Assembly (NCBI GenBank): GCA_025529335.1
Contig: JAMYHX010000053.1
Location: 62,001 to 126,000, forward strand
Reading direction: 5' to 3'
Source: Rhizopus sp. PT2906
Lineage: Eukaryota > Mucoromycota > Mucoromycetes > Mucorales > Rhizopodaceae
Length of the DNA stretch: 64,000 nucleotides
The notes beneath the pieces were generated by a model. It was not told where the DNA came from and did not search any database. It saw only the letters and a program-made list of their open reading frames with translations. Of this stretch, positions 53,679-64,000 are shown piece after piece. The translations under genes were made by a program, and so were the position numbers. Position 1 is the first letter of the stretch. Every line of letters begins with the position of its first letter.

Positions 53679-55702
53679 TTACATTGTGTTGACTCTGCCA
53701 ATGATTTCGCCTTCTTGGTGTGCACAGGCTTCTCTGTCCACTTGTAATACAGATATCAATGTCTTTAGAAATGTTTGCTCATGTTTTGAGTTGGCAAAAA
53801 TAGTAGGTAAATGGGTTGAAGGGCATCTCAGGAAATTAGGTGCAAATACCATGGCTAAATTATATACGTTCATTAGGGTATGCTGAATAACTTCAGGCTC
53901 AGTAAAATCCTAAAGACAAATGTTAGCTATAAGATCAAATATATTTTATATGCTTTTACCTGCAAGAAACTGATGATGTAAAGAACAATTCGTCTATTAC
54001 AATCTGGTAATGAATTAATGATATCGACTGCTTTTTCTCCATCGTTTGCATTTTCAATGCATCGCTGGTATAATCTTTCTGGTATTAAGGGCTCTGCTAA
54101 ATCTCTTAACCAATATTTTAATAAAGAAGCAGGTACATTGGGGTCTTCAATGCCAGTTGAATCATAGTTCCCATTTTCAATTCGAACCCTCTAATAAAGT
54201 ATTTAAATAAGGAAACATCTCTTAAATTTATTTGTTAACTTACCAGATCAGTGACCATGTCTGCATCACCAGGAACACGGAAAATACCTTCTGTTTTTTT
54301 CCCATTCAGCTCATGCACAGCATTTGTCAAGAACAGGATTATCCTGGGTATTTTCAAACCTTCTTTTTTTTCAAGATTCATCACCGTCTCGAGGGGTTCT
54401 CCAAAAATAGATGGTTTAAAGGGCGCTTCCTACATAACATCATTAACAACTTGTTCCCCCCTTTTTTTGTTTTGCATAATCATGATATCTACCATAGCTC
54501 TTTCAATCTCAGCAATAGATAACACCTTGCCTCTAGCACCTCTAGAGCAGATCCGTTCCAACTTCACGGTGACATACTGACTATAGACATCCACCTGATT
54601 TTCTTTAATTGAATGATGCTGTTTAACAAAGTCATAAAGATAAGATTCCAGATTTTTTGATGGAGGAAAAGTAATGCAGACGACACAGAGGATTTCCCAA
54701 CCCTTTCGGATACTTTCACTATGAAACGTTGTGTTAGTATCAGGAGTACAGACTTTTTCCCATGATCAAACCTTCTTGGATTTTTATTCAACTGTCTGCA
54801 GATCTGAACATAGATTTCATCCCGCATTTGTCCCTTGGAAATGCCACAGTCAAGCAAAGACTGAAAGTGCTCCATAGCATTATAATTGCGCGGCCTGGGT
54901 CGATCATTCATTAAAATCTGTATAATTCTGAAACACTTGAGTGCATCTTTACAGAGATTCTTGTTTGACAAAAGTAAAGGTTGCCTAATCGAATCCTTTG
55001 TCCACTGCAGCATTTCATTAATAGGTACCGTTCTCCTAAAAAGCCCTCTTTTGTGTGTGGCAAAGTATTTTTTAGCGTATCCATCGATAGCAAACTGGTT
55101 GATGTCATTTTGTAATGTGCTAGGTAATGACCTTCTACAAATATATACATAAATAAACAAACAAACAATGGCCTATTAGGGTTACACCCATACCTTGATT
55201 CTCCCGTCTGTGCCAGCAGATAGGTTGGATTAGTTTTATCATATTCAGTCTGTCGGTACGTTGAAAGGGTTGTTTCTGCTATCAACACAAAATATAAGTT
55301 ATCAACACATTCTTTCTCTCTCTCTCTCTTTTTTTTTTTTTGTTTACTTTGATTATGTTTGGTGTTATTAGGAAGAAAAGTGGATAGTGCTGAACTAAAT
55401 GAGGCTCTTGACTTTTTAAAACGATCTGTTGTCTTAATTTCTGGTAAGAACGAACCGGTTGTTTTCCCACTACGATAACGACTGGGTGTACTCAGCTTTT
55501 TATAGAGTGAAAACACCTTGGAAGGAACTTGTTTTTCAATTGTGTTGTCATTTTCCAAAACAAGTCCATCACTCTCAGAGGCTGATCGCTGATGAAGCAG
55601 TCTAACATGTCTTGCATTTGTCTGTTCAAGGTCAAGTGAACGACTATGTCTCTTGGTAGCTTCTACTATTTCATGGGAACCAGCCCCAAAAGATAATGGC
55701 AT
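53679..55702 (-). CDS. MyTH4 - RhoGAP protein
   Basis: Seven exons: 55348-55702, 55194-55278, 54772-55134, 54493-54718, 54244-54429, 53960-54190, 53679-53909; 558 residues from ATG 55702 (MPLSFGAGSHE). A basic Ser-rich N-terminus is followed by a MyTH4 domain (about 147-300: LLLSNKNLCKDALKCFRIIQ, GQMRDEIYVQICRQLNKNPR, SIRKGWEILCVVC) and a RhoGAP domain (about 345-555: GIFRVPGDADMV with the arginine finger, PASLLKYWLRDLAEPLIPER, LMNVYNLAMVFAPNFLRCP). The pairing is that of ARHGAP39/Vilse-type proteins, without a WW domain seen here. Probably turns off a Rho/Rac/Cdc42 GTPase. The start is 170 bp downstream of the RhoGEF stop, same strand. Confidence 0.9.
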
Positions 55703-55872
55703 CACTTTTTATAAAATAAAATAAATTAAAGAAAGAAAGAAGAAAAGAAGAAAAAAGAAGGGTTTTTTATGGTTATTGTGTGATTCAATTTTTTTTTTAT
55801 TTATTTATATAAATATATTACATTCAGCGAACCAATCAGGTTCATTTTATAATTTTTCATGCATCCATGTCC

Positions 55873-58800
55873 TTAGGCTCGTCTTGGAAGGGAGTTGCGG
55901 TGATTTGAGTTTAATGATAAATGGAAAAGTGCTTGTGTATCCGGTTTTTGGCTGTGCGTCATGCAGACATGAATCACTGGCTTATCTCCTCCTCCATTAT
56001 AATAAGCCAATCTGATGTTCTCTCCAGAAATGATTTGCACAAGTTCCCCCTGCATTAAGTTAGCCAACTGTGTCTTGTTGATAACAACACTTACCGTTTC
56101 TACATGTCGAACTTCAATAAAGCATGGGTCAATAGCCAATATATAAGGATGTTCATACACAATATGGGTTGGTGTTCCTTCCCATTCACATAGTACAGGC
56201 GGCCTATAAATACTGGTAAATACCTTTCCAATAATAATATCCAACTTACTTTCCAGGTCCTCTTTGGACAAGTGATCCATTTCGATTGTTGACATAGAAT
56301 GCAAACTTGTCATAACATAGCAAGAATTTGTCATTAATCCTATACATTGCGAGTGGCTTCAATGGCTCAGGATGTCGAGTAACAAAGTTAAATTGAGGAT
56401 CTTCTGAATCAGGGATATCTCTTCCAACAGTCAAGTTTTCAGGATCAATGATTTCAAACCCTCTTTCACAGACAATGTTCAATTTAGCCTTTAAGAAATG
56501 AATGTTGCTAGCTTCAGCACCAATATAAAAGTCCTATGTTTAAGGCTCAGTTTACTGTTACAACATACATTATCATCCTTTACCTTGTACTTTTTGAACC
56601 ATCTCAAATACTCTGGCTTATTGCTAAACAGAGATGTACGTGGCGTTAAGAGCTTTTCATTTCTTGGATCTCTTAAGTCACAGAATGGTTCTAGTGCTGT
56701 AAACACACTACTCGTCTTCTTTTTCTTTTTATATACAAGCATGTCACGGCCATTACAGTAACCCAGCTGAAAGAAATTGACGTGCTGTCCAATTTCCATT
56801 TCGATACGATCAATTGCCTTTGTATTATTTTTTGAATCCAGAGCATCCACAGGGTAAGCCCTAAGTGCCTTTTCTATACGATACGGTCAGTACTATATTT
56901 AATATCTTGATTTCTTACCTGTCAAAACAATCAGTATATGATGCTTCTCCATAATACCCAGCTGTATAACGCTCTCACATTGAATGATACGACGCACAGA
57001 GTTATCCTGTCCTTCTGTCTTGAAAAAGACGCCATTATCTGTACCAATAGCGATCTTTCGTTCATCATTTGCAGTAACAAAGGGCACAGAACAATTGATG
57101 CGTGTTGTCGTGCCTGTAGGTGGGCCTGCTGTAGCATGTCGGAAGTTGGTATCATCCAATGGCCTCAGTTCAAAGACGTCCATATCCCCATGACGTTTCT
57201 TGAGTGACATCTTGGCATCTTCAATTGCCTTAACCCACACTTGTTTTTCTTCTGTTGATGAGCAATAGAACGGGTATACAGACCCACCACGAGAACCTAA
57301 ATGATGAAGCACGAGCATGATACCCGCACCAGCAGCTGAGCTTGTACCATTGCTCGAGTATCTAGTACCTGTGCTTCCATCAAAGCTTTGGAACGCAGAG
57401 GATGTCTTTGATGGACTCTTGTAATTAGCGTTATTTTGAACAACAAGCATGTGCAAAGGAATAGGCTTTCTCCACACATGGTATTCATCTCCCGCACTTG
57501 TCTTGCGCTGTTTGGTCAACAGGACCATGTGGTCAAATACGAAAACGTATATATCTGTCTTATCGGCCACGTCCATGGCACCACTTCGACGTTTCAGGAC
57601 GCCTTGATGGTACAGACGTCGATTGGGATCACTGAGTTGCAAGTCATACAGTTCGCCTTGTCTAAAGGTAATTGCATCACGAATGTGTAAGATGGCTAAT
57701 TGACGCCTGGTGTGTACGGCATTATTATCGGCCTTGGCAGCAATAGATCGAATCATGTCCAGACAACGAGTCAAATAAGCGTGGTCAGGGTGATCCTCGG
57801 GTGTCTTTTTCAAGAGAGCCTCTATCAAGAGAGGATAACGTTGCATACGTGTGACAGGACTTAGCAGATAATGCCAAATAGGCAGTCGATTCGTTCGCTC
57901 GTGTTTGGCAATGTCCTTGACAAACTTTTCAAATTCTGGGTTATTCTTCATTTCAGTTTCTGCAATGTACTTGGCAAGTCCTGCGTGGGGACTATATGTC
58001 ACAAAGGGTTTTTCAAAAAATGCCATATGTTGAACCATGATATCGCCAATCATTGGAACACATTTTCCTTCATACTGACGAGCGAGTGCTAAAAAGTCCT
58101 TAAACATGGCTGTACTAATCTCCAAGAGCTCTTCATAGTTGTTGAATACGATTTGAATAAAATCCTTGAGACGACTAGGCTCGACGGCACCCGATTGTTC
58201 TAGTCCTTTGACAATGACCTATGCATGTTTTTGTTGTATTAGTAATCAATCAATAAAGGAGAGATATAAACATACCTCGTGAAGAATTGTCAAATCTGCT
58301 AAAAACTTTTCTTCGGAATAGATGATTTCATTAAGTACTTCCTGTCGACCAATCTCTTTTTTATCTAATGACATCAGTAACTCTTTATCAACACGAGAAG
58401 CCCATGCGTCATGAGAGACAAGCTATATATACAATTTAGTTTTTAATGTCATTATCCATCATTCCAAATATATACGTTACCCAACCACCCTCAGGAGTTG
58501 CAGTTGATTTGGTTGATGCTGTGCGAGATACACTCACTTCATCCTAAGACAGCAAAGTTAGAAAGGCACATAGAAAAGATGGGAGTTTTTACCTTGTATT
58601 CTGCAATAAGGTCCTGATCACTCTTGTTATTGGGACATCGAGGAGAATAACATCCACCTGTTTCTGGTCTACAAGAATAAGAGTAACAAGGTGTCAAAGC
58701 AGTAAAGACACCTGTGGGTATTTCGCCATCCATTGCATTTTCTTCGATAAAGTAAGTGTCTTCAGAGTTATACATCATACGAGTGATGAGTGACTTTTGT

Positions 58801-60298
58801 GAATATTGTGTTGGAGAAAACAGAGGTGGTTGACTGACCATGAGCGCACTAGCAATCTTGACACAGTACTCATCAGGAACTTGTTCCTTTAGTAATCCTC
58901 GAATGATAGCCTACAAAACATATTTAGAGTCTAAGGATTTAAAGCAAATAAAAACTTACAACAGCCTCTGAGCCAGTAAATGATTCATTATATTCGCCTG
59001 CGCACCATAACTCTCTGACATGTTCCAGGCCTTTGACATGTCGAATGAAGGCATCCGATAGCACAGAGAACAATGCATAATTGGGCTCAATAACCTCTTC
59101 CTGTTCAACTACGGGCGGTGCCGTCTCTTGTTTGGGTTCATCAGCTGGTGTTGGTTCAGGCGCAATCTCGATTGGCTCTTGCGCAGTTATTGTAGGTTCA
59201 GCATGAGGGGGTGGGACAGGAACGTGCGAGTGAGGAGGCTCGTGAGAGACTGGTTTAGAAAAGTATTCTTGTTCTTCATCACTACTTGAGTCAGGTGACA
59301 CAGGTATAAACGGCATCTCGTCTCCATTCTGCATATCTGTTTCAGAAAGGTAGTCGAATCTGGGACGTTCGATCGTCATGATCATGTTGGTTCGAAGCGA
59401 AGAATGCGTGCGACGATGTTGCTTTTGTGATGAGGCAGTATCGTATGAAGAAGGTGTAGATAGCATGGTGGATGAGTCTGACGTGTGTTGACTGAAAGTA
59501 GGTCTATAGGAATTATTGATGTATTCCTGTGAACGATCAGGGTATCCCACAGGCGGATAACTGGTAGCTGGTAACTGCATATGAGTAGAAGAAGGAGAAC
59601 CGGCGATAGGCGGTGAGGCTGTCCTGTTGTCTTGGCTGGGGGTTCTTTGGTGATTGAATGGTTGTTGATGATACTCCGGAGGAGGGTATATATTTTTATC
59701 TACTTGTGGATATCTTTCGGGTGCCACAGGCATAGAAATGGGTACTTGCTGTTGAGGAGTTGGAAAAACAGGTGGTGTAGGACTATCGATGTAGGATGAG
59801 TAACTACCACTATTTGCCATAGAAGACACTCTTTGAGGTACAGGTGCAGCAGGTAATGGTCGATTGCCTGTACCAGTTTGACTAGGCGGGTAGTAACCAG
59901 CATAGTCATTTCTAGGAGGATAAACACCATTATTTTCTGATGGATAATAATACTTGTTGGATCCTGTAGGCTCAGCTGTCTGGTAACCATCATAACGAGG
60001 AGGTACAGGAGGAGGAGGATAGTTAGTATTACTGCTATTTTCCATATAATATCTATTATCATTATAATAGTTGTTCTACATGCAAAAGTTTTAAAAAAAA
60101 AAAGTTCTACTAAAAATATATATATATACTATTTACATTGTGGTTGCTGTACTCGGGACCATAATGACTCGAACCATGATGAGACGGAGGCATAGTATGT
60201 GAGTTAGAACCCACTAAAGAGTTTAGCATTTCGTCCATTTCGTCATTAACATTTCCTGATTCATAATATCCATACTTTTGTGGTGGATAGTTTGACAT
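55873..60298 (-). CDS. Rom2-type RhoGEF (DEP - DH - PH - CNH)
   Basis: Ten exons, phases agreeing: 60137-60298, 58960-60075, 58593-58910, 58481-58543, 58422-58276 (as 58276-58422), 56919-58218, 56584-56873, 56250-56533, 56095-56203, 55873-56049; 1321 residues. A Pro/Tyr/Gln-rich disordered N-terminus (about 1-390) precedes a DEP domain (about 392-490: DAFIRHVKGLEHVREL, FTGSEAV). The DH domain (about 575-770) has LNEIIYSEEKFLADLTIL and LLSPVTRMQRYPLLIEALL; the PH domain follows (LYHQGVLKRRSG, FVFDHMVLLTKQRK), then the CNH domain (IAIGTDNGVFF, VFTALEPFCDLRDP, VCERGFEIIDP). This set is that of yeast Rom1/Rom2, exchange factors for Rho1 in cell-wall integrity signalling and polarised growth at the plasma membrane. 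Confidence 0.94.
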
Positions 60299-61976
60299 TG
60301 GATGAATTAGAGAAAAGGGGACAAAATGAACAAGTTAAATATAGTAACAGGAGAGAGAGAAAGAGGGCAATTTTAAAGTAAGCCCTTTTTTTTTCAGCGC
60401 TGCACTTAAAGTTTATAAACAAAAATAAACGAGACGCCTGTTAAAAAGATTTGAGACAAGTGAATAAAAGATAGACAAAAAGTCTTTACAATAAGAAGAA
60501 GAAGAAAAAAGAACCAAATAGAGTAAGCTAGTAGTGATCCCGCAGTAAGCCAGAAACTGCAGTTTTCGTTAAAAGTACAAACAGAGCCCTCCCTTTCATT
60601 ACATTTCGTATTATCAAGTTATCTCATCAATTGTTACACTCTCATCAAAAAAATTGTTCAAGCAAATGAGCCTATGGTTATTCCAGGACACAGTAATCAC
60701 CAGTAGCTTCTGTGTTTTTCATCACAGTCAGCTTGATACTTATAACACCAAGAATTTGATCCAAGAACACATCATGTATCCATTTATACTATTTAGCATT
60801 TTATACCGTACGGCTCTAGTTTGTCGGAGCGGAGAACTTGAAAAATTCAAAAAAGTACAAAATCTTACTCCTTCTTGTCAAGCATCTCTATTATGATTAA
60901 TTCAGCTCTTGACTTGTACGCAGAGGACCAGTTTATAAATCACCAGAAAAGAAAGGATGTGTGGCGTGTTTGATGAGATAACCATTAGAGTACTCTATAT
61001 CTTACAATAGAGCATACATTCTACTTTACATTTCATTAACGCATCTGATAAGAATGACTTATAATATGCTAATAAGGATAGTATCTACTAGTATATAATT
61101 GATAAACAATCACATTGGCAACATTCAGTCATGCTGACAACATTTAATCTTCCCTATAAATAGTCACTCAAACCTAATTTAATAATATTCAGCTCTTTTT
61201 GATAAAGAATCTAATTCGCAAGGCATCGACTTAATTGCATAATGCAAGTAGAGATATGATACTCCTTGCAAAATACTTGAAAAGGTACAAAAAAGAAACA
61301 ACATCCCATCGAACTTGCTGACATCCGATGAGGTTGTACGCCTTTCAGCAAAATTGTACGCCTATGTAAAAAAAGAGCATTGAAATACTATAGTTCAAAT
61401 ATCTTAATGAGTGGTTTGCCTTGAGTTTTGTCTAAAACAACTGAGCTTATCGAGCACAGCGGTAATGATATGCAAGGTTGAATAAGGCTTACAGTCAAAG
61501 ACGTACTTCCAATGTGCACGTATAATGTAACTCAATTTGAGAGTCGAGACACAGGATGTAGTAGTCTTAAGCGTAAAGAATTTGTCAGTCTCAAATATTA
61601 TTACTACACTTGTGAGCGCTAAACCAACATCATTTAGGGCTATCATTCCATTTATCTTCCAAGCCGTCCCTGTAAAATACACTAAATATTCATTAAAGCA
61701 GCTTATTTATGCATAACACATACTACATTGCTCTTTTTCTATTCTTTTTGACAGCAATCATGCTACTTACAACAGCATCAAACGGTAATGTTGGACACTG
61801 AATCGAAACTGTGGGTGACTGATCGACGGTAAAATGATGACAGTGAGTGTGAGCGAGTTTGATCATGTACTCACCTCTTCTTTAGCTACTTAGATGGTAT
61901 GAAAAAGCTTTTATTTAATATATAAAATATGCAAACGACCTTTAAAAAGCAATACAAATACATACGCGTCTTGCAT
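60299..61976. other. Intergenic between the RhoGEF start and the WC-1 3' end
   Basis: About 1.7 kb: promoter of the RhoGEF gene on the left, 3' UTR of the WC-1 gene on the right. TTGTACGCCT occurs twice at about 61334-61362. A minus-strand ORF at 61404-61682 lacks a start and cannot be joined in phase to an upstream exon. Nothing else is supported. Confidence 0.45.
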
Positions 61977-64000
61977 TTACTGTTGAGAGCTAACAGTATC
62001 TGACTTTTGTGCAGCCAGAGCTTTTGCATAACGAAGACCACACGCATTACATAACTCCTTTGGACCATTAGGACCCTTTCTCCATTCAGGAGAATCAGTG
62101 CTTTGACATTGAGCACACATTTTGGGAATATCACTCGAATCAGATGCTCGCTTTTTCTTTTGCTGTATATTTTATAAGTATATAGCCTAGTTTTTTTTTT
62201 TTTTTGTACCTTTTTAGTCTTGGGATTGGTATAACTCTCAAGCTGCTCCTTCAATTTTCGATTTGCTAATTGAAGCTGATGTAGTTCATATTGCCATGAG
62301 GTACCTCTGACCGTCTCTAATTCTGCAAAAAGATTTTCATCACCCTCTTCGCCTTGGACATCAGAAGAGACAGACTCCAGAACAGGGTATCCATCAACAG
62401 ATGCAGATTCCTTGGCTCTAATTTGCACGAGGACAAATGAAGGACGGCCAACACCTGGAGAGGTATCTCCTGGATAAAATGTGGAGAAAATAGGAATATA
62501 GTCTCCCTTTTTGTTTTGCATGGTATGATGTAAATTAACGATATGTCCATCTTTTACCAGTTCCAAGGCACGAGTGATGTCACGGACATTGTTATCACCA
62601 ACATATTGATATAGAGTAGCACCTTTCAAGTCATTAGCAGCGAAACCAACGACTTCTTCGCTCGTAGATGTCACATGCAAGAAGAGTCCGCTCAAACTTG
62701 TCTTTGCCCAGAATTCAGAACCAGTTGCAACGTTAGGCACATGAACCAATTCTTTACGAAGCATCTGGTACATTGGTCTTTCACGACCAGCCAAAATAAG
62801 ACATTTGCGACCTTTGCTTTGATCAATATGAATCTTGCCTTGGCATTCTATCCACATATATCCAGAATACTTTCGACGCACACGGTAGATGAGACTGACA
62901 ACCTTATCGGGATTACCAGCGGCCTCTTTCACTTCACGCATCACGGGTACAATATCGGAAGGATGACAAATAGACGATAGAGGATGTCCAACGAGTTCTT
63001 CAGGGTCATGTTCTAACAAATGGGAAGTAGAACGAGAGCAGTAAAGGAAAAAGCCCTTGAGAGACAAGACATGAATAAAGTCCTCAGATTGATCCAAAAG
63101 GAGCTTATTCCACTGCTGCTGTAATTGCTGTTCATTTTCGCCACTACAGTTGACGAGTTTCAATATTTCAGGAGAGGCCAAGGTTCCTGAGACAGGAGCA
63201 ACAGTTGGCAGTTCTCGGAAATAGTCGTCCACTGGCTCCGAACTGAAGCCTATAAACACAAGAGTGAGTATTTTATATCAATGTTACACAAATACTTTAC
63301 TGCTTCCAGGAATATAAGGAGGAATGTTCATTTGCTGATAGTTGACCATGTAAGTGCCGTCTATTGTTATAACGTATCTTAACATAAATCTCTTTCTACA
63401 ACTTTAGTTCTCACTTTTCATTTTTTCTAGGATAGCATTTGGTTGTTCTACAAGGTCAACCTGTAACCCAACAAAGAAGGACACTTGATTATTATCGTCC
63501 GTGATGGGAATAACTGTAACCAAATTGACAAAGGGCTATCACAAACATATATGCATCGATCAGCTCACGGACTCTTCTTTCTTTCTCCCTTTGACACTTT
63601 CTTTTTACCTGTCCTCCTTTTCTATAGTTGATAATACTTGCTTGATGTTCCTTGTTTTGCAACATTTGTGCTTTCAAGTGAAATACAGCCTGATTATCAG
63701 TATACGTCCTGCGCGACCCACATGTTACTTGACCATCAGGGGCTTGTAAGAAACGACAATTTCGTCCGACAATTTCATTTTCATGATAACCCGTCAAGTG
63801 TTCAAATGTGGGTGAGCAATATACGATGGGACAATCAAACTGACGAGCATCTGTGACCAAAAAGGAGCAGGACATGTCAATAGGGCCTAGATTGATTTGT
63901 GGGTTCGGTCTGTCAAAGCATTATATATATGCTGACATTTGAATTGTATTTTTACTAAATGTACCTATTAACAAGTCGAGATAAAATCCCCACCATGTCA
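61977..64000 (-). CDS. wc-1: White Collar-1-type blue-light photoreceptor and GATA factor (N-terminus outside window)
   Basis: Visible exons: 63965-64000 (partial), 63609-63909, 63415-63535, 63301-63360, 62210-63249, 61977-62162, all phase-consistent. The LOV domain is complete: MSCSFLVTDARQFDCPIVYC, then TGYHENEIVGRNCRFLQAPD with the photo-reactive Cys in GRNCRFLQ, and INYRKGGQPFVNLVTVIPI. Two further PAS domains follow (LSLKGFFLYCSRSTSHLLEH; AKTSLSGLFLHVTSTSEEVV). The C-terminus has a GATA zinc finger with C-x2-C-x18-C-x2-C spacing (CAQC, CNACGLRYAK). Mucorales usually carry several WC-1 paralogues (MadA, WcoA, WcoB in Phycomyces); which one this is cannot be told. It senses blue light via FAD and, with WC-2, activates light-responsive genes. 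Confidence 0.95.

Noticed and set aside
60654..60896. 80-codon + strand ORF upstream of the RhoGEF gene
   Set aside because: No motif, odd composition and location in the promoter region; not distinguishable from chance.
61404..61682. 92-codon minus-strand ORF 3' of the WC-1 gene
   Set aside because: The start is not supported, and the candidate upstream exon (61786-61870) does not join in phase. Kept only as a note.
1..64000. CRISPR arrays, bacterial operons, prophage or viral genes
   Set aside because: No regularly spaced direct repeats, Shine-Dalgarno-led operons or phage and viral protein motifs were seen; the DNA is intron-rich and fungal throughout.

Overview
The window is fungal nuclear DNA, AT-rich, with many short introns (mostly about 50-70 bp, GTAAGT-like donors and TAG/CAG acceptors). 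The gene set points to a zygomycete-type fungus of the order Mucorales: a White Collar-1 photoreceptor, HP1, ULK/Atg1, a HAL-type kinase, a Rom2-type RhoGEF, a SIN-type kinase, and relics resembling lineage-expanded mucoralean families. The species cannot be named from the sequence alone. No rRNA, tRNA, CRISPR array or intact transposon was recognised. Gene models below were built by hand from splice signals and reading-frame phase; exon coordinates are given where all phases agree.

Layout. 1-1.6 kb: the 3' end of a BUD22/SRFBP1-like gene and a SAM-dependent O-methyltransferase. 1.6-5.4 kb: gene-poor, very AT-rich DNA. 5.4-6.6 kb: an HP1-type chromatin protein. 6.6-12 kb: a repeat-rich, relic-rich island holding an orphan five-exon gene, a 152-bp tandem duplication, two inverted copies of a decayed coding fragment and long homopolymer runs. 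12-20.5 kb: a UPF0658-type membrane protein, a Rax1-like RGS membrane protein, an unresolved small gene, CMC2, an RRM protein with two MLLE-like regions, and the Atg1 kinase. 20.5-26.5 kb: a Zn2Cys6 regulator with a polyglutamine tail lying between two long inverted repeats, then pyrroline-5-carboxylate reductase. 27.7-33.5 kb: ARF6-type GTPase, HAL-type kinase, SDHAF2/Sdh5 and a 974-residue uncharacterised protein. 34.8-40.7 kb: a pseudogene with one stop codon, an ER cyclophilin, ubiquitin-activating enzyme E1 and a small acidic membrane protein. 41-46.7 kb: an orphan ORF, a small possible gene, a 13-exon CH-kinase-C1 protein and a secreted PLC-like protein. 47-51 kb: an Stm1/SERBP1-type ribosome-associated protein and two tandem dual-specificity phosphatases. 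52-60.3 kb: a single-pass membrane protein resembling periplasmic metal-binding proteins, a MyTH4-RhoGAP, and a DEP-DH-PH-CNH RhoGEF. 62-64 kb: the 3' part of a White Collar-1 gene that runs off the right edge.

Themes. Several genes act in polarity and cell-wall signalling: the neighbouring RhoGEF and RhoGAP, the SIN-type kinase, Rax1, ARF6, and two phosphatases of the type that inactivates MAP kinases. Others cover mitochondrial assembly (CMC2, SDHAF2), protein turnover (UBA1, Atg1) and translation (Stm1-like). The most distinctive items are the CH-kinase-C1 architecture, the RRM/MLLE protein that recalls the endosomal mRNA-transport factor Rrm4, the inverted repeats around the Zn2Cys6 gene, and the orphan and relic material at 7-11 kb, 34.8 kb and 41 kb.
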